Positions 50,095 through 60,700 of a stretch of 64,000 nucleotides of DNA are shown piece after piece. Location of the stretch: the NCBI GenBank assembly GCA_963767285.1, contig CAVYDJ010000002.1, forward strand, positions 992,001 through 1,056,000, written 5' to 3'. Below the pieces are notes generated by a model. That model saw nothing but the letters and a program-made list of their open reading frames with translations, did no database searches and was not told the origin of the DNA. The first letter of the stretch is position 1; each line of letters opens with the position of its first letter. Position numbers and translations under genes: made by a program. This DNA comes from WHSW01 sp963767285 (GTDB lineage: Bacteria > Actinomycetota > Thermoleophilia > Solirubrobacterales > 70-9).

Positions 50095-51666
50095 ATGATC
50101 ACGACGTACTCCGCCTTCGGGCAAGCTCGCCGCCGCGCGGTCCTTGCGGTCGTCGCGACGTGCACCTTGGTCCAAATCACGGCAAGCGCGGCTGCCCCGG
50201 CAGCGTGGGCCTCCCCCGACGGGTCCACGAAGGCGTCCATCGCATGGACGGGTTGCGGCGAGAACCTCGAGTGCGCGAACGTGCGAGTCCCGCTCGACTG
50301 GGCCCGCCCGAACGGCCGCAGTATTCGGCTCGCGGTGATCCGCCACCTCGCGAGCCGGCCCGACGAGCGGATCGGCTCGTTGTTCTTCAACCCGGGCGGT
50401 CCCGGCGGCTCCGCCGACGTGGTGAGGGCGGACGGCGAGAACCTGGACGCCGCCGGCGACGGTCGGTTCGATGTCGTGGGATGGGATGTCCGCGGGGCGG
50501 GCGACAGCACGCGCATCCGCTGTTTTCGCAGCGAATGGCAGCGTGCAGCCTTCTTCCGCAACTGGTCGCTTCCCACAACCGACTCTGATTCACGTCGCTA
50601 CGTGCGCAAGACCGCGGCACTCGCGCGGCGCTGCGGTGAGGTGAGCGGCCGGCTGCTGGCCCACGTGTCGACGGCCGACACCGCGCACGACCTCGACTAC
50701 CTGCGGCGGCTCGTCGGCGACCGGCGGCTCACCTACATGGGCCTCTCCGCCGGCACGTTCATCGGCCAGACCTACGCCAACATGTTTCCGCAGCGGGTGC
50801 GGGCGATGGTCCTCGACGGCGTCCTCGACCCCGTCGCGTACACGAAGGGCATCGAGTTCAACTACGCACACGAGCTCCGCTACACCGACCAGGCGTTCGA
50901 CGGCTTCCTGTCGCTGTGCGAGAGCGCCGGGCCGGCGCTCTGCGCACTCGCCGGCCAGGGGCCGGTCAAGCCGCGCGTCGACGCGCTGTTCGCGGAGTTG
51001 CGGCGCGCCCCGATCCCGGCGCCGTCGGCCGACCCGCCCGGCGATCTCACCTACTCGGACGCGGTCTCGGCGATCCTCGTCAACATGAGCGGCTCGCCGG
51101 GGTCGTGGCCCGGCTTCGCGGCGGCGCTCGCCGCGGCGATGGCAGGGGACGGATCGGAGCTCGCGACCGCAGGACGGCTGCTGACGACCGTCTTCTCGCA
51201 GCCTGTGTTCGCGCCCGGTCTGCCGGCGATCGGGCTCACCTGCGCCGACAGCCCGGCGCGCCACGGCCCGGGCGAGTGGCGCTCCGTCGTCGATCGGCTG
51301 ACCCGGGTCAGCTCCAGCTACGGGGCGACGATCACGTGGTGGCGTTGGGCGCCGTGCGCGTCGTGGCCGGTCGCGAGCGCCGATCGCTACACCGGGCCGT
51401 GGGATGCGACGACTCCGAACCCGATCCTGGTCATCGGCACCCGATATGACCCGAACACGCCGTTCGCGGACGCGCGCCGCACCGCCCGACGGCTGGGCAA
51501 CGCGGTCCTGCTCACGCACGACGGCTACAGCCACAAGAGCGACACCGACCCCAGCGCCTGCGTCAAAGCCGCCACGACGGCGTACCTCGTCAGCCTCGTC
51601 ACTCCGCTCCCGGGCACGGTCTGCCCCTCCGACCACCAACCGTTCGACCCGGACTTCGGCGATTGA
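50095..51666 (+). CDS. Secreted alpha/beta hydrolase, tripeptidyl aminopeptidase (TAP) type
   Basis: 523 aa. Signal peptide (TCTLVQITASAAAPAAWASP). It shows the TAP/proline-iminopeptidase-like layout: VPLDWARPNGRSIRLAV, LFFNPGGPGGSADVV (oxyanion), YMGLSAGTFIGQTYANMFPQ (nucleophile Ser), and in the TAP-like C-terminal domain GTRYDPNTPFADARRTA (Asp) with THDGYSHKS (His). It should trim peptides or hydrolyse esters outside the cell. Convergent with the PD40 protein, 13 bp away. Confidence 0.9.
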   Translation: MITTYSAFGQARRRAVLAVVATCTLVQITASAAAPAAWASPDGSTKASIAWTGCGENLECANVRVPLDWARPNGRSIRLAVIRHLASRPDERIGSLFFNPGGPGGSADVVRADGENLDAAGDGRFDVVGWDVRGAGDSTRIRCFRSEWQRAAFFRNWSLPTTDSDSRRYVRKTAALARRCGEVSGRLLAHVSTADTAHDLDYLRRLVGDRRLTYMGLSAGTFIGQTYANMFPQRVRAMVLDGVLDPVAYTKGIEFNYAHELRYTDQAFDGFLSLCESAGPALCALAGQGPVKPRVDALFAELRRAPIPAPSADPPGDLTYSDAVSAILVNMSGSPGSWPGFAAALAAAMAGDGSELATAGRLLTTVFSQPVFAPGLPAIGLTCADSPARHGPGEWRSVVDRLTRVSSSYGATITWWRWAPCASWPVASADRYTGPWDATTPNPILVIGTRYDPNTPFADARRTARRLGNAVLLTHDGYSHKSDTDPSACVKAATTAYLVSLVTPLPGTVCPSDHQPFDPDFGD

Positions 51667-51679
51667 GGAATCCCACCGC

Positions 51680-53377
51680 CTAGCGCTGGACGCGGATCGT
51701 CTCGCCGGCGAGCTTCTCGCCCTGGTGGTCCCCGTCGAGATCGTCGGCCTGCACTTGCACGCCGAACGTGTGCCCGGCGAGGTTGTTGGCCAGCTCGAGC
51801 CGGAGGCTGGTGGTGATCGTCTGCTGCGATGTCTCGATCACGCGTGAGCGCTTCAGCTCGAGGCGCAGGCCGCCCGATCGCAGGACGCCCTTCGATCCCG
51901 GGCGCTTTGCGATCCCGTAGCCGCCGACCGTGTTGTCCCAGGCCGAGAGCCTGCCCGAGCCGATCAGCAGTCGCACGGCCGCGATCGGCTGGTCACGCGT
52001 GGTCAGGAAGAGCTCCATGGCATCCATGCCTCGCCACGCCTCCGGGTGCTCCCAGGCGAAGCTGACGGTGAACGGCTTGCCCGCTTTGACGGTGCTCGGC
52101 ACGTCGACCTGCGGCGTGCCGACGGACCCCGATTCGAGGTAATCGGGGGTCGCATCACCGTCGGAGTCGGCGAGCACGCCGAAGTTGGGATGAAGGTCGA
52201 CCAGCCCCGGGCCCCCGACGTGTCCGAGGTTGTTGCCGCTGAGGTCGAAGAGGTCGATCACGTGAGGGCCCCGTGAGATCGGCAGCAGCGGCTCCATCGC
52301 GGCGATCGCCAACTGGTCGGGCGAGACGCTCGGATCGCCGCGCGAGAGGAGGAAGTTGGTCGTGCGGGCCTTGACCTCGCCGGTCACCGAGTCGAGCCGG
52401 TAGGTGTCGCCGTACGGCTGTTTGATGTTGTCCTCTTCGCTCGAGACGAAGATCCGCGTGCCGTTCATCGTCCAGCTCGAGTCGTGATCCGCCTCGTTGT
52501 TGTCGGTCAGCCGGGTCTCGGCGCCGGTCGAGAGCACTCGCCTGAACACCTCGTAGCCGCGCAGGGCGATGCCGCCGAGATCGCGGGTGAACGAGATCTG
52601 CTGACCGTCGGGGGAGACGTCGGGCTCGAACTCGGGGAGCGAGGTTGCGACGACGGGCTGCTTGCCTGAGCCGTCGGGGTTCATCCGCCAGATGTCGAGG
52701 TTCCCCTCGCCGAAGAGCGGATCGGTTCCGCTCACCCAGTAGATCGTCCCGTCCGGCGCCCAGGTCGGCTCGGTGTCGAGGCCCGCGCTGGTGGTCAGCC
52801 GCAGCACGTTCGAGCCGTTGATGTCGGCGACGTAGATGTCCCAGTTGATGTGCTCGAACTCGAACAGGCCCTGGCTCTCGTCGGCGCGACTGGAGGTCCA
52901 GACGATCTGGCTCCCGTCGGGTGAGATCTGGGGGTGATCGTCGGGCTCCTGGAAGGTGTGCGCGACGATGCTGCGCCGCAGCGTGTCGTAGGTGATGATC
53001 TTGCGCGGCTGGGCCCCGTCGGCCCTGACGACGTAGATCCCGCCGCGGATGCCCTCGCCGCCGCCGTCGTTGCCGGGCACGAGGTCGAGCCCGCTGGTGA
53101 ACGCGACGACCTTGCCGTGAAGGGGCCCCGGCGGGTCCGGCGGGCCGGCGGGGGCCGGCGGGGGCGAGCAGGAGAATCCGGGCGGCCGGAACGAGGACGC
53201 CGTCGGCCCACCGCAGCCACCGGTGTTGAGCGGCGGAATGTTTGCTGCCCTGAGGGCGCTCGCCGCGTCCAATGTGGCAGCCGGGCCCGAGGAGGAGTGG
53301 GCGGGATGGCCGAGCGAGTGGCTCGCTCCCGACAGGACCGCCAAGGTCGTGATCGCGGTGACGAGCAGGGGTCGCAT
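51680..53377 (-). CDS. Secreted TolB-like (PD40) beta-propeller protein
   Basis: 565 aa from ATG 53377 (GTG two codons earlier possible). Signal peptide (LLVTAITTLAVLSGASHSLG), a Pro/Gly-rich spacer, then five or six WD40-like PD40 blades: HPQISPDGSQIVWTSSRADE, EPTWAPDGTIYWVSG, EPDVSPDGQQISFTRDLGG, SSWTMNGTRIFVSSEED. A C-terminal beta domain (GKPFTVSFAWEHPEAWRGMD) may bind partners. No enzymatic motif. It is divergent from the 53521 gene across a nested palindrome. Confidence 0.85.
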   Translation of the reverse strand: MRPLLVTAITTLAVLSGASHSLGHPAHSSSGPAATLDAASALRAANIPPLNTGGCGGPTASSFRPPGFSCSPPPAPAGPPDPPGPLHGKVVAFTSGLDLVPGNDGGGEGIRGGIYVVRADGAQPRKIITYDTLRRSIVAHTFQEPDDHPQISPDGSQIVWTSSRADESQGLFEFEHINWDIYVADINGSNVLRLTTSAGLDTEPTWAPDGTIYWVSGTDPLFGEGNLDIWRMNPDGSGKQPVVATSLPEFEPDVSPDGQQISFTRDLGGIALRGYEVFRRVLSTGAETRLTDNNEADHDSSWTMNGTRIFVSSEEDNIKQPYGDTYRLDSVTGEVKARTTNFLLSRGDPSVSPDQLAIAAMEPLLPISRGPHVIDLFDLSGNNLGHVGGPGLVDLHPNFGVLADSDGDATPDYLESGSVGTPQVDVPSTVKAGKPFTVSFAWEHPEAWRGMDAMELFLTTRDQPIAAVRLLIGSGRLSAWDNTVGGYGIAKRPGSKGVLRSGGLRLELKRSRVIETSQQTITTSLRLELANNLAGHTFGVQVQADDLDGDHQGEKLAGETIRVQR

Positions 53378-53405
53378 ATCCACAACCTAAGCCCAGCTTG
53401 GCCTG

Positions 53406-53454
53406 GGCGGTATAGGTGAAAACACCTGAATCAGGTAGTTCCACCTATACCGCC
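53406..53454. promoter_or_regulatory. Nested palindrome in a divergent promoter region
   Basis: GGCGGTATAGGTG (53406-53418) is perfectly inverted at 53442-53454 (CACCTATACCGCC). In the 23-base interior, ACCTGAATCAGGT (53424-53436) is itself a palindrome around one base. The AGGT/ACCT half-sites thus alternate four times. It lies 28 bp from the leftward start and 66 bp from the rightward start, so it is a good candidate operator for both genes. Confidence 0.65.
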
Positions 53455-53520
53455 GGCTGGTCTCGGCGATGAAACTCGTCCGATCGGAGCACGACGAGAC
53501 ACTCGACGCCGGAGGGAACC

Positions 53521-55242
53521 GTGAACAAGACCCAGACCCATTCGTGGTTGCGATTCGCCCTGACCCTGAGCGTGGGGATGGTGGCCTTCTGGCTGGCGGC
53601 CGGGCAGGCTCAGGCGGCGTTCGGTCCGCTCGGCACCGACTTCCGGATCTCCAACTTCGGCTCCGCCAGCGACGCATCGGCCCCCGACATCGCCTACAAC
53701 CCGACCGCGAACGAGTATTTGGCCGTCTGGGCGGGCGACGGGCTCGCCACCGACAACGAGATCGAGATCTTCGGCCAGCGGGTGAGCGCGACCGGAGCCG
53801 AGCTCGGCACCGACTTCAGGATCTCCACCAACGCCACCGACGGAGACGCCGCGCGCGACGCCTTCCAGCCGGCGGTCGCGTACAACCGGACCGCCAACGA
53901 GTACCTGGTCACCTGGCAGGGCGACGGGCTCACGGTCGGGAGATCGGAGATCTTCGGCCAGCGGCTGAGCGCCGCCGGGGCCGAGCTCGGGACCGACTTC
54001 AGGATCTCCAACGTCGGCACCGACGGCGACTTCAACCGCGACGCCTTCGGGCCCGGAGTTGCCTACAGCCCGGCGGCGAACGAGTATCTGGTCATCTGGC
54101 AGGCCGACGGGCTCGACATCGACAACGAGAACGAGATCTTCGGCCAGCGGGTGAGCGCCGCCGGGGCCGAGCTCGGGACGGACTTCAGGATCTCCAACGT
54201 CGGCACCGACGGGATCGCCGCCCGCGACGCCTTCACTCCTGCGGTCGCCTACAACACGACGGCGAACGAGTACCTGGCCACTTGGAGGGGCGACGGGCTC
54301 GCCAACGACGAGGACTTCGAGATCTTCGGCCAGCGGGTGAGCGTCGCCGGGGCCGAGCTCGGCACTGACTTCCGGATCTCCAACGCCGGTACCGAAGGGG
54401 ACACCGACCGAAATGCCGACGATCCCGCGGTCGCCTTCAACTCGACGGCGAACGAGTATCTGGTGAGCTGGGACGGCGAGGTGCTCGCCACCAACGAGGA
54501 GTCGGAGATCTTCGGCCAGCGGGTGAGCGCCGCCGGGGCCGAGCTCGGGACCGACTTCCGGATCTCCACCACCGGCACCGACGGCGACCCGGCGCGCGAC
54601 GCCTTCAACCCCGCGGTCGCCTACAGCTCGGTCGCGAACGAGTATCTGGTCGGCTGGGAGGCCGACGGGTTCGCCACCGACGAGGAGTCGGAGATCATCG
54701 GCCAGCGGGTGAGCGCGGCCGGGGCGGAGCTCGGGACCGACTTCCGGATCTCCACCACCGGCACCGACGCGACCCGCGACGCCTTCACCCCCACCATCGC
54801 CTTCAACCCCGCCGCGAACGAATACCTCGCCGCCTGGCAGGGCGACCAGGCCACCGACGACCAGAACGAGATCTTCGGCCGTCGGATCGAGGGGGAACCG
54901 GCGCCGCCCGCACCGCCGGCCGATCCGCCCGCCGAGCCTCCCGCCGTCGACAACACGTTCACGATCGGAAAGCTGAAGGGCACCAAGCTCAGCCTGACCG
55001 TCGCGGGGGCGGGCCGGATCGACGTCAACGACGCCAACGCGTCGAAGAAGAAGAAGCTGCTCAAGCACTCGAGCGCGACGGCGAGCGGAGCCGGCACCGT
55101 CAAGGTGACGCTGAAGCTGACGAAGGCGGGGAAGAGGAAGCTGAAGGAGAGCGGCAAGGTGAAGGTCAAGGCCGCGATCACCTTCACCCCGACCGGCGGG
55201 ACCGCGAACACTCAGAAGAAGGGCCTCAAGATCAAGCGGTGA
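53521..55242 (+). CDS. Secreted protein with seven 62-residue repeats
   Basis: 573 aa from GTG 53521 after GGAGGG. Signal peptide (LTLSVGMVAFWLAAGQAQAA). About seven repeats follow with consensus parts NEYLVTWQGDGL, EIFGQRVSAAGAELGTDFRI and RDAFTPAVAYN (about residues 30-460). This looks like a beta-propeller, one blade per repeat. A Pro-rich linker (EPAPPAPPADPPAEPPAVDN) leads to a C-terminal Lys-rich beta domain (LSLTVAGAGRIDVNDAN, AGTVKVTLKLTKAGKRKLKE). Probably a surface or extracellular binding protein. Confidence 0.85.
   Translation: MNKTQTHSWLRFALTLSVGMVAFWLAAGQAQAAFGPLGTDFRISNFGSASDASAPDIAYNPTANEYLAVWAGDGLATDNEIEIFGQRVSATGAELGTDFRISTNATDGDAARDAFQPAVAYNRTANEYLVTWQGDGLTVGRSEIFGQRLSAAGAELGTDFRISNVGTDGDFNRDAFGPGVAYSPAANEYLVIWQADGLDIDNENEIFGQRVSAAGAELGTDFRISNVGTDGIAARDAFTPAVAYNTTANEYLATWRGDGLANDEDFEIFGQRVSVAGAELGTDFRISNAGTEGDTDRNADDPAVAFNSTANEYLVSWDGEVLATNEESEIFGQRVSAAGAELGTDFRISTTGTDGDPARDAFNPAVAYSSVANEYLVGWEADGFATDEESEIIGQRVSAAGAELGTDFRISTTGTDATRDAFTPTIAFNPAANEYLAAWQGDQATDDQNEIFGRRIEGEPAPPAPPADPPAEPPAVDNTFTIGKLKGTKLSLTVAGAGRIDVNDANASKKKKLLKHSSATASGAGTVKVTLKLTKAGKRKLKESGKVKVKAAITFTPTGGTANTQKKGLKIKR
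53640..54900 (+). repeat. Tandem ~186-bp coding repeats
   Basis: ATCTTCGGCCAGCGG-type segments start near 53767, 53950, 54136, 54321, 54508, 54691 and 54870, a spacing of about 183-186 bp (last about 177). Neighbouring units are highly similar at DNA level, suggesting recent expansion. Confidence 0.8.
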
Positions 55243-55267
55243 CCCGGTCGTCGTAAACTGAGCGGCC

Positions 55268-56149
55268 GTGGACGACGCGATCCGGGTTGTCGAGGACAAC
55301 GTCGAGGCGACCGAGGCCTGGAACGGCCCGCTGTTCGAGGTCTGGATCGAGTACCGCGACCTCGTCGCCGACGGACTGCGCCAGCACAGTGAGGGCGCGC
55401 TGGCGGCCAACCCGCCTCATGAGGGGGACCGGGTCCTGGACATCGGCTGCGGATTGGGCGACACGACCGTCCGCCTCGCCGAGCTGGTCGGTCCCGGCGG
55501 CCACGCGCATGGGGTGGACGTCGCCGAGCGGATGATCGAGACGGCGATCGACGAGTCGGCCGCCGCGGGACTCGAGAACGTCAGCTTCGCGACCTGCGAC
55601 GTCGAGGTCACGGGCTTCGAGCAGACCTTCGACTACGCCTTCTCGCGCTTGGGGACGATGTTCTTCGCCAACCCCGTCGCGGCCCTTCGCAACGTGCGCG
55701 GGGCGCTCGCGCCTGGCGGCCTGTTGAACATGGTGGTCTGGCGGCGCAAGCTCGACAACGACGTCATGCACCGGGCGGAGCTGGTCGTCGCCGGGTACCT
55801 GGAGGAGCCGGAGGAGTCCGATGCGCCGCGCTGCGGCCCGGGCCCGTTCTCGATGGCGAACGCGGACACCGTGAGCGATGTGCTCATGCACGCCGGCTTC
55901 GAGGACATCCGCCTCGCCCGCCAGGACCTGCCGTACAGGATCGGCAACGACCTCGACCACGCGGTCGCCTTCAACATGGCGCTCGGCCCCGCGGCCGAGG
56001 TGCTGCGGATGTGGGGGGACCGGGTCGACGAGATCAGGCCGACGATCGCGGCCGACCTGCGTGAGGCGCTCGCGGACTTCGTCGTCGACGACGGCGCCGT
56101 CGTCGCGCCGGCGTCGACCTGGGCCGTGACCGCCCGCTCGCCGCTGTAG
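55268..56149 (+). CDS. Class I SAM-dependent methyltransferase
   Basis: 293 aa from GTG 55268. Motif I VLDIGCGLGDTTVRLAELVG, then HAHGVDVAERMIETAIDES, CDVEVTGFEQTFDYAFSRLG (motif II/III) and GALAPGGLLNMVVWRRK. It belongs to the ubiE/arsM-like group of small-molecule methyltransferases; substrate unknown. It lies alone between two secreted-protein genes, 25 bp after the first. Confidence 0.88.
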   Translation: MDDAIRVVEDNVEATEAWNGPLFEVWIEYRDLVADGLRQHSEGALAANPPHEGDRVLDIGCGLGDTTVRLAELVGPGGHAHGVDVAERMIETAIDESAAAGLENVSFATCDVEVTGFEQTFDYAFSRLGTMFFANPVAALRNVRGALAPGGLLNMVVWRRKLDNDVMHRAELVVAGYLEEPEESDAPRCGPGPFSMANADTVSDVLMHAGFEDIRLARQDLPYRIGNDLDHAVAFNMALGPAAEVLRMWGDRVDEIRPTIAADLREALADFVVDDGAVVAPASTWAVTARSPL

Positions 56150-56193
56150 TTATTCCGCCTGGCCGGGGGTTCCCGGTTGGATAGGATCGCGAT

Positions 56194-57654
56194 GTGAGGC
56201 TCGGCAGGGTGGCACGCGCAGGGATCGCCGCGGCGGCGTTGCTGGCTGCGCCTGCGTCCGCGCTCGCCGCCTCCGATCCGGCCGGCGGTGACTGGTCGCC
56301 GCTCGACGACAAGCCGACGAGCGAGGTGAACATCGTCAACACCAACGAGCTCGGGCTGCTCCGAACCGGTGACGGCGTTCTTCACGTCCTCTGGGTGAAC
56401 GGGCGCGACGACGGGACCCAGGCCCTGCTCCACACGGCGCTCACCGGCACGGAGCCCAGCCATCCGGGCCTCGTCGCCAGGCCGGAGACGGTCTTCACGG
56501 TCACCCCGGCCGCCAACCAGAGCTTCAACGACCGGGTCGACCTGGCTTCGAACGGTGCCGACGGGCTGCGCGCCCTGTTCTCGACCACCTTCCCGGGGAG
56601 CCCGATCGACGGCATCCTCGCGACGTCGGTATCCGCCGCGGGCACCACGTGGTCCAGCCCGATCGCTGGTTCGGCGACGGCGGTCGGACAGCGCAGCCCG
56701 GTCTACGCTGCCGCCGGAATCGGAGGTGGGACTGACCTACAGGGCGTCACCACAGGTGCCTGGGGGGACTCAGCCCCCGACGCCGGCGGCTACCGGGTCG
56801 GCCTGACGACCACCGGGGCCGACGCGCACTTCCCCGGCACCCTTGGCGACATCGATCCGGACGTCGCGACCGACTCCGTGACCGGCGAGAGCTTCGTCGC
56901 CGTCAACCACCAGGACGTCGGCATCAACCTCTCCTCGGTGGCCGGAGCCGACGTCGGAACGGTGCCGCAGTCCGCGCACGCGTGGACGTTGCAGCGAACC
57001 TCGATCACCGGCCGGATCGGCGCCTCCGGCGTCTACGTGGGCTACGGGACCGGCGACAACATGTTCGGCGCCAAGCCGGCGATCTACCGGGTCGGCTCCT
57101 CCAAGTTCATCGTCCTCAAGAACCAGGCCGACGCGGCCCATGTCGGGATCGCCGCGGCGCCCGAGGGCCGGCTGTGGATCTACTGGGATCGCGACGGCAA
57201 GATCTTCGCCTCGCGCACCAACCGCGAGATCACCAAGTTCGGCGCGATCGTCCGCTACCCGGGCCCGTTGTTCGAGGATGCCACCTTCTATCGACTCGCC
57301 GGAGAGGGCTCGCTCGGCTCGCTAGACCTGTTCGCGCTGGCCGACGTCAAGGGCAGTCTCAACTGGTGGGTGGAACGACTGATGCCGGGACTGAAGCTCG
57401 AGGTCGTCGGAAACGGCAACGTCAAGCCGGGCGACAAGATCCAGTTCCTGGTGACCGACGCCGGTGATCCCGTCAAAGGGATCGACGTCTACGCGGTGAT
57501 CGGCGGCAAGAAGGTCTCCAAGGCGACGAACGCCTCCGGCAAGGCAAAGCTGAAGATGCCCGAGGACGTGAACAAGGGCAAGGAGAAGGCGTTCGGCGAC
57601 GGTTATCCGGACTACACGGAGGCCAAGCCCGTCGGGTTCAAGATCACGGGCTGA
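56194..57654 (+). CDS. Secreted protein of unknown function with C-terminal Ig-like domain
   Basis: 486 aa from GTG 56194. Signal peptide (AGIAAAALLAAPASALAASD). The main body (about 40-390) is beta-rich with propeller-like stretches (DVATDSVTGESFVAVNHQDV, GRLWIYWDRDGKIFASRTNR). The C-terminus (LKLEVVGNGNVKPGDKIQFL, GKAKLKMPEDVNKGK) is an Ig-like domain of the kind used for carbohydrate- or surface-binding. No catalytic motif recognised. Confidence 0.7.
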   Translation: MRLGRVARAGIAAAALLAAPASALAASDPAGGDWSPLDDKPTSEVNIVNTNELGLLRTGDGVLHVLWVNGRDDGTQALLHTALTGTEPSHPGLVARPETVFTVTPAANQSFNDRVDLASNGADGLRALFSTTFPGSPIDGILATSVSAAGTTWSSPIAGSATAVGQRSPVYAAAGIGGGTDLQGVTTGAWGDSAPDAGGYRVGLTTTGADAHFPGTLGDIDPDVATDSVTGESFVAVNHQDVGINLSSVAGADVGTVPQSAHAWTLQRTSITGRIGASGVYVGYGTGDNMFGAKPAIYRVGSSKFIVLKNQADAAHVGIAAAPEGRLWIYWDRDGKIFASRTNREITKFGAIVRYPGPLFEDATFYRLAGEGSLGSLDLFALADVKGSLNWWVERLMPGLKLEVVGNGNVKPGDKIQFLVTDAGDPVKGIDVYAVIGGKKVSKATNASGKAKLKMPEDVNKGKEKAFGDGYPDYTEAKPVGFKITG

Positions 57655-57776
57655 GCGGCGAGCCGGACGGCCCCTGCGGGCCTGCGTAACAATCGGCTCC
57701 AGTGCTACGGTGCTTGGCGGTGGAAGGGGTTCCGCCGCCGACATCCGCCTAAGGGGAAAAACATGGGAGGGGACCG

Positions 57777-60700
57777 TTGTCTCAGAAGTACTCGCCGAGT
57801 TGGGGCGGCTCGAAGCTCGTCGCTGCCGTAGTCGCCGTCGTCGCGCTGGCGATCGCACCGGGGGCCTCCGGTAAGCAGCGTCAGCAGCTGGAGATGTACA
57901 CCGTCGCCGGGCCGGCGAGCGCGATCGCCGAGGGTTCGGCGGGCGCGGAGCTCGTCGGGGTCGAGCAGACCACCTCCGGAGTGCAGGCCGAGGCCGTGTT
58001 GACGGCGGACCAGCGCGCGCGGCTGCAAGCCGCGGGCGTGCGCGTCAAGCCGCTGCGCGACCGCAAGGGCCGGACGGTGAGCCAGCAGGCCGCACGCATG
58101 GCGCTGAACGGGTTCAACGTCTGGCGCTCCTGGGACGAGCCCGGCGGGATCCGCGACGAGCTCTACGAGATTGCCGACGAGCATCCGAACCTGGTCAAGC
58201 TCGAGGTGCTCGGTACCACCGAACAGGGCCGCGAGATCATCGCCCTGAAGGTGACGAAGGACGCGAACAAGAGGAAGGACGGGTCGCGCCCGGCGGTGCT
58301 CTACTCGTCGCTTCAGCACGCGCGCGAGTGGATCAGCGTCGAGGTCAACCGGCGCACTCTCCATCACTTCGTCGACGGTTACGACGCCGGCGACAAGGAG
58401 ATCAAGAAGCTGCTCGACCACAACGAGCTGTGGTTCGTCCTCGTGGCGAACCCCGACGGCTACCAGTACACGTTCGATCACGAGCGCCTGTGGCGCAAGA
58501 ACCTGCGCGACAACAACGAGAACGGGCAGATCGAGGTTGGAGACGGCGTCGATCCGAACCGCAACTTCGCCGAGCACTTCGGCTACGACAACGAGGGCTC
58601 GTCCCCGGATCCGGCGAGCGAGACCTACCGCGGCCCGAGCGCCGCCTCGGAGCCCGAGACCCAGGCGATGCAGGGACTGATCGACCGGGTCGAGCCCCGC
58701 TTCCAGTCGAACCTGCACTCGAACGGCCAATGGCTGCTGTATCCGCAGGGCTGGGCGATCGGAGCGCTTGATGCCGACTACCCGGTCTACGTCGCGCTCG
58801 CCGGCACCGACGCCGACCCGGCGATCCCGGAGTTCGATCCCGGCCAGTCGGCCGACACCCTGTACGTGACCAACGGCGAGACCACCGACTACGCGGACAG
58901 CACCGCGGGGACGATCGCCTACACGCCAGAGCTCAGCGAGGGCGCGCCCGGCGCCGGGTTCGTGTTCCCCGACGACGAAGGCCTGATCCAGGCGGAGTTC
59001 GAGCGCCTGCTTCCGTTCCACCTCGGGCTGGCGAGATCCGCCAAAGATCCCGAGGACCCGGCCTCGCCGGTCGGGATCGGCCTCGAGCCGTTCTACCTCG
59101 ACGCCGACGACATCGATCCCCAGAACGGGCAGACGTCGCTGTTCGACTTCAGGTTCTCGGTCTCCTACGGCGACCCGCAGGAGGTGCGTGTGCTCGCCAG
59201 CCGCAGGCTCGGCAAGGTGAACCTCCACTACCGGATCAATGGCGGCAAGGTCGAGAAGGAGAAGACGAGCGAGTGGACCGGCGGCGAGACGTACGGGCCG
59301 GGCGCCGGCGAGTACTACCACGTCGTCAGCGGGTCGGTGACCGGGACGCAACCGGGAGACAGCGTCGAGGTCTGGTTCAAGGGCCACGGCAAGACCAGCG
59401 ACTCGTTCACCTACTCGGTCGAGTCCGACACCGATCGCGACGTCCTGATCCTGTCGGCCGAGGACTACACCGGCGCCTCGCCGGCGAAGCCCGGGGTGAC
59501 GGCGCCGCAATACCTCTCCTACTACACCGACGCGCTGGACGCGAACGGCGTCGCCTACGACGTCTACGACGTCGACGCGAACGGCCGCACCGCGCCCGAC
59601 GCGCTCGGCGTGCTCTCGCACTACGACGCCGTGCTCTGGTACACCGGCGACGACGTCGTCACCCGCGAGCCGGGCTGGCCCGCGGGCAACGCGTCGCGGC
59701 TGGCGATGCAGGAGCTGCTCGAGGTGCGCGACTTCGTCAACGAGGGCGGGCGGGCGCTCTACACCGGACAGCGGGCCGGCCAGCAGTACACGACCGGGCT
59801 CGGCACCCAGCTGTACGACCCGTTCGAGAACGCGCAGTGCACGTCCGACCCCGCGATCCAGGCGCGGTGCCTGGCCCTCTCGGGGTCCGGGGACTCGCAG
59901 GGCGACCCGATCGAGTACGTGTTCGGGGCGGCGATCACGACCCCGGGCGGCGGGTCCGACCCCGATACGGGCGATCCATTCCCCATCAGCGGGATCGACG
60001 TGCCGCTGACCGGCCTGGCGCTGGAACGCAACGGCGCCGACAGCGCTCAGAACCAGGCGATCGACTCCTCGTTCATCACGACGCAGGACTTCCTCGCGGT
60101 CACCGATCCGGCGGGCAGCTTCCCGCAGTTCGCGAGCTGGCCGGCGGCGGAGTACGAGAGCGGGATCGCCGGTCCCTACGACCCGCACACGGGCGAGAAG
60201 TTCATGTGGTCGGATCGCGCCGACCAGGCCTACAAGCGCCTGACGCGGACGATCAACGTGCCCGCCGGGGGCGGAAGCATGTCGTTCTGGACGAGCTACA
60301 ACCTCGAGCTCGACTTCGACTACATGATCGTCGAGGCGCACACGGTCGGCCAGGACGACTGGACGACGCTCCCCGACGTGAACGGTCACACGAGCAACGA
60401 CCTCTCAACCGACGAGGCCTGCACCGGCGGCTGGAGCAACCCCGACGACGACGCCAACGTGCTGCACCCGCACCTGACCCACTACCAGACGTTCAACCCG
60501 GACGGCACGTGCAGCTCGACCGGTTCGTCGGGTGAGTGGAACGCCGCGAACGGCAGCTCGAGCGGCTGGCAGCAGTGGGAGCTCGACCTCTCGCAGTACG
60601 CGGGCAGCCAGGTCGAGATCTCGATCACGGTGCTCAGCGACTGGGGCCTGCAGCTGTTCCCGGGCGTGTTCGTCGACGACATCGAGGTCTCGACAGGCGA

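Noticed and set aside
49836..50588. Forward open frame overlapping the MarC start and the TAP gene
   Set aside because: Translation is low-complexity and out of frame with the clear signal peptide and catalytic motifs of the TAP protein at 50095.
53640..54900. Possible CRISPR-like array
   Set aside because: Units are 186 bp, in one reading frame, without unique spacers; they are coding repeats. No CRISPR array or cas gene was seen in the window.
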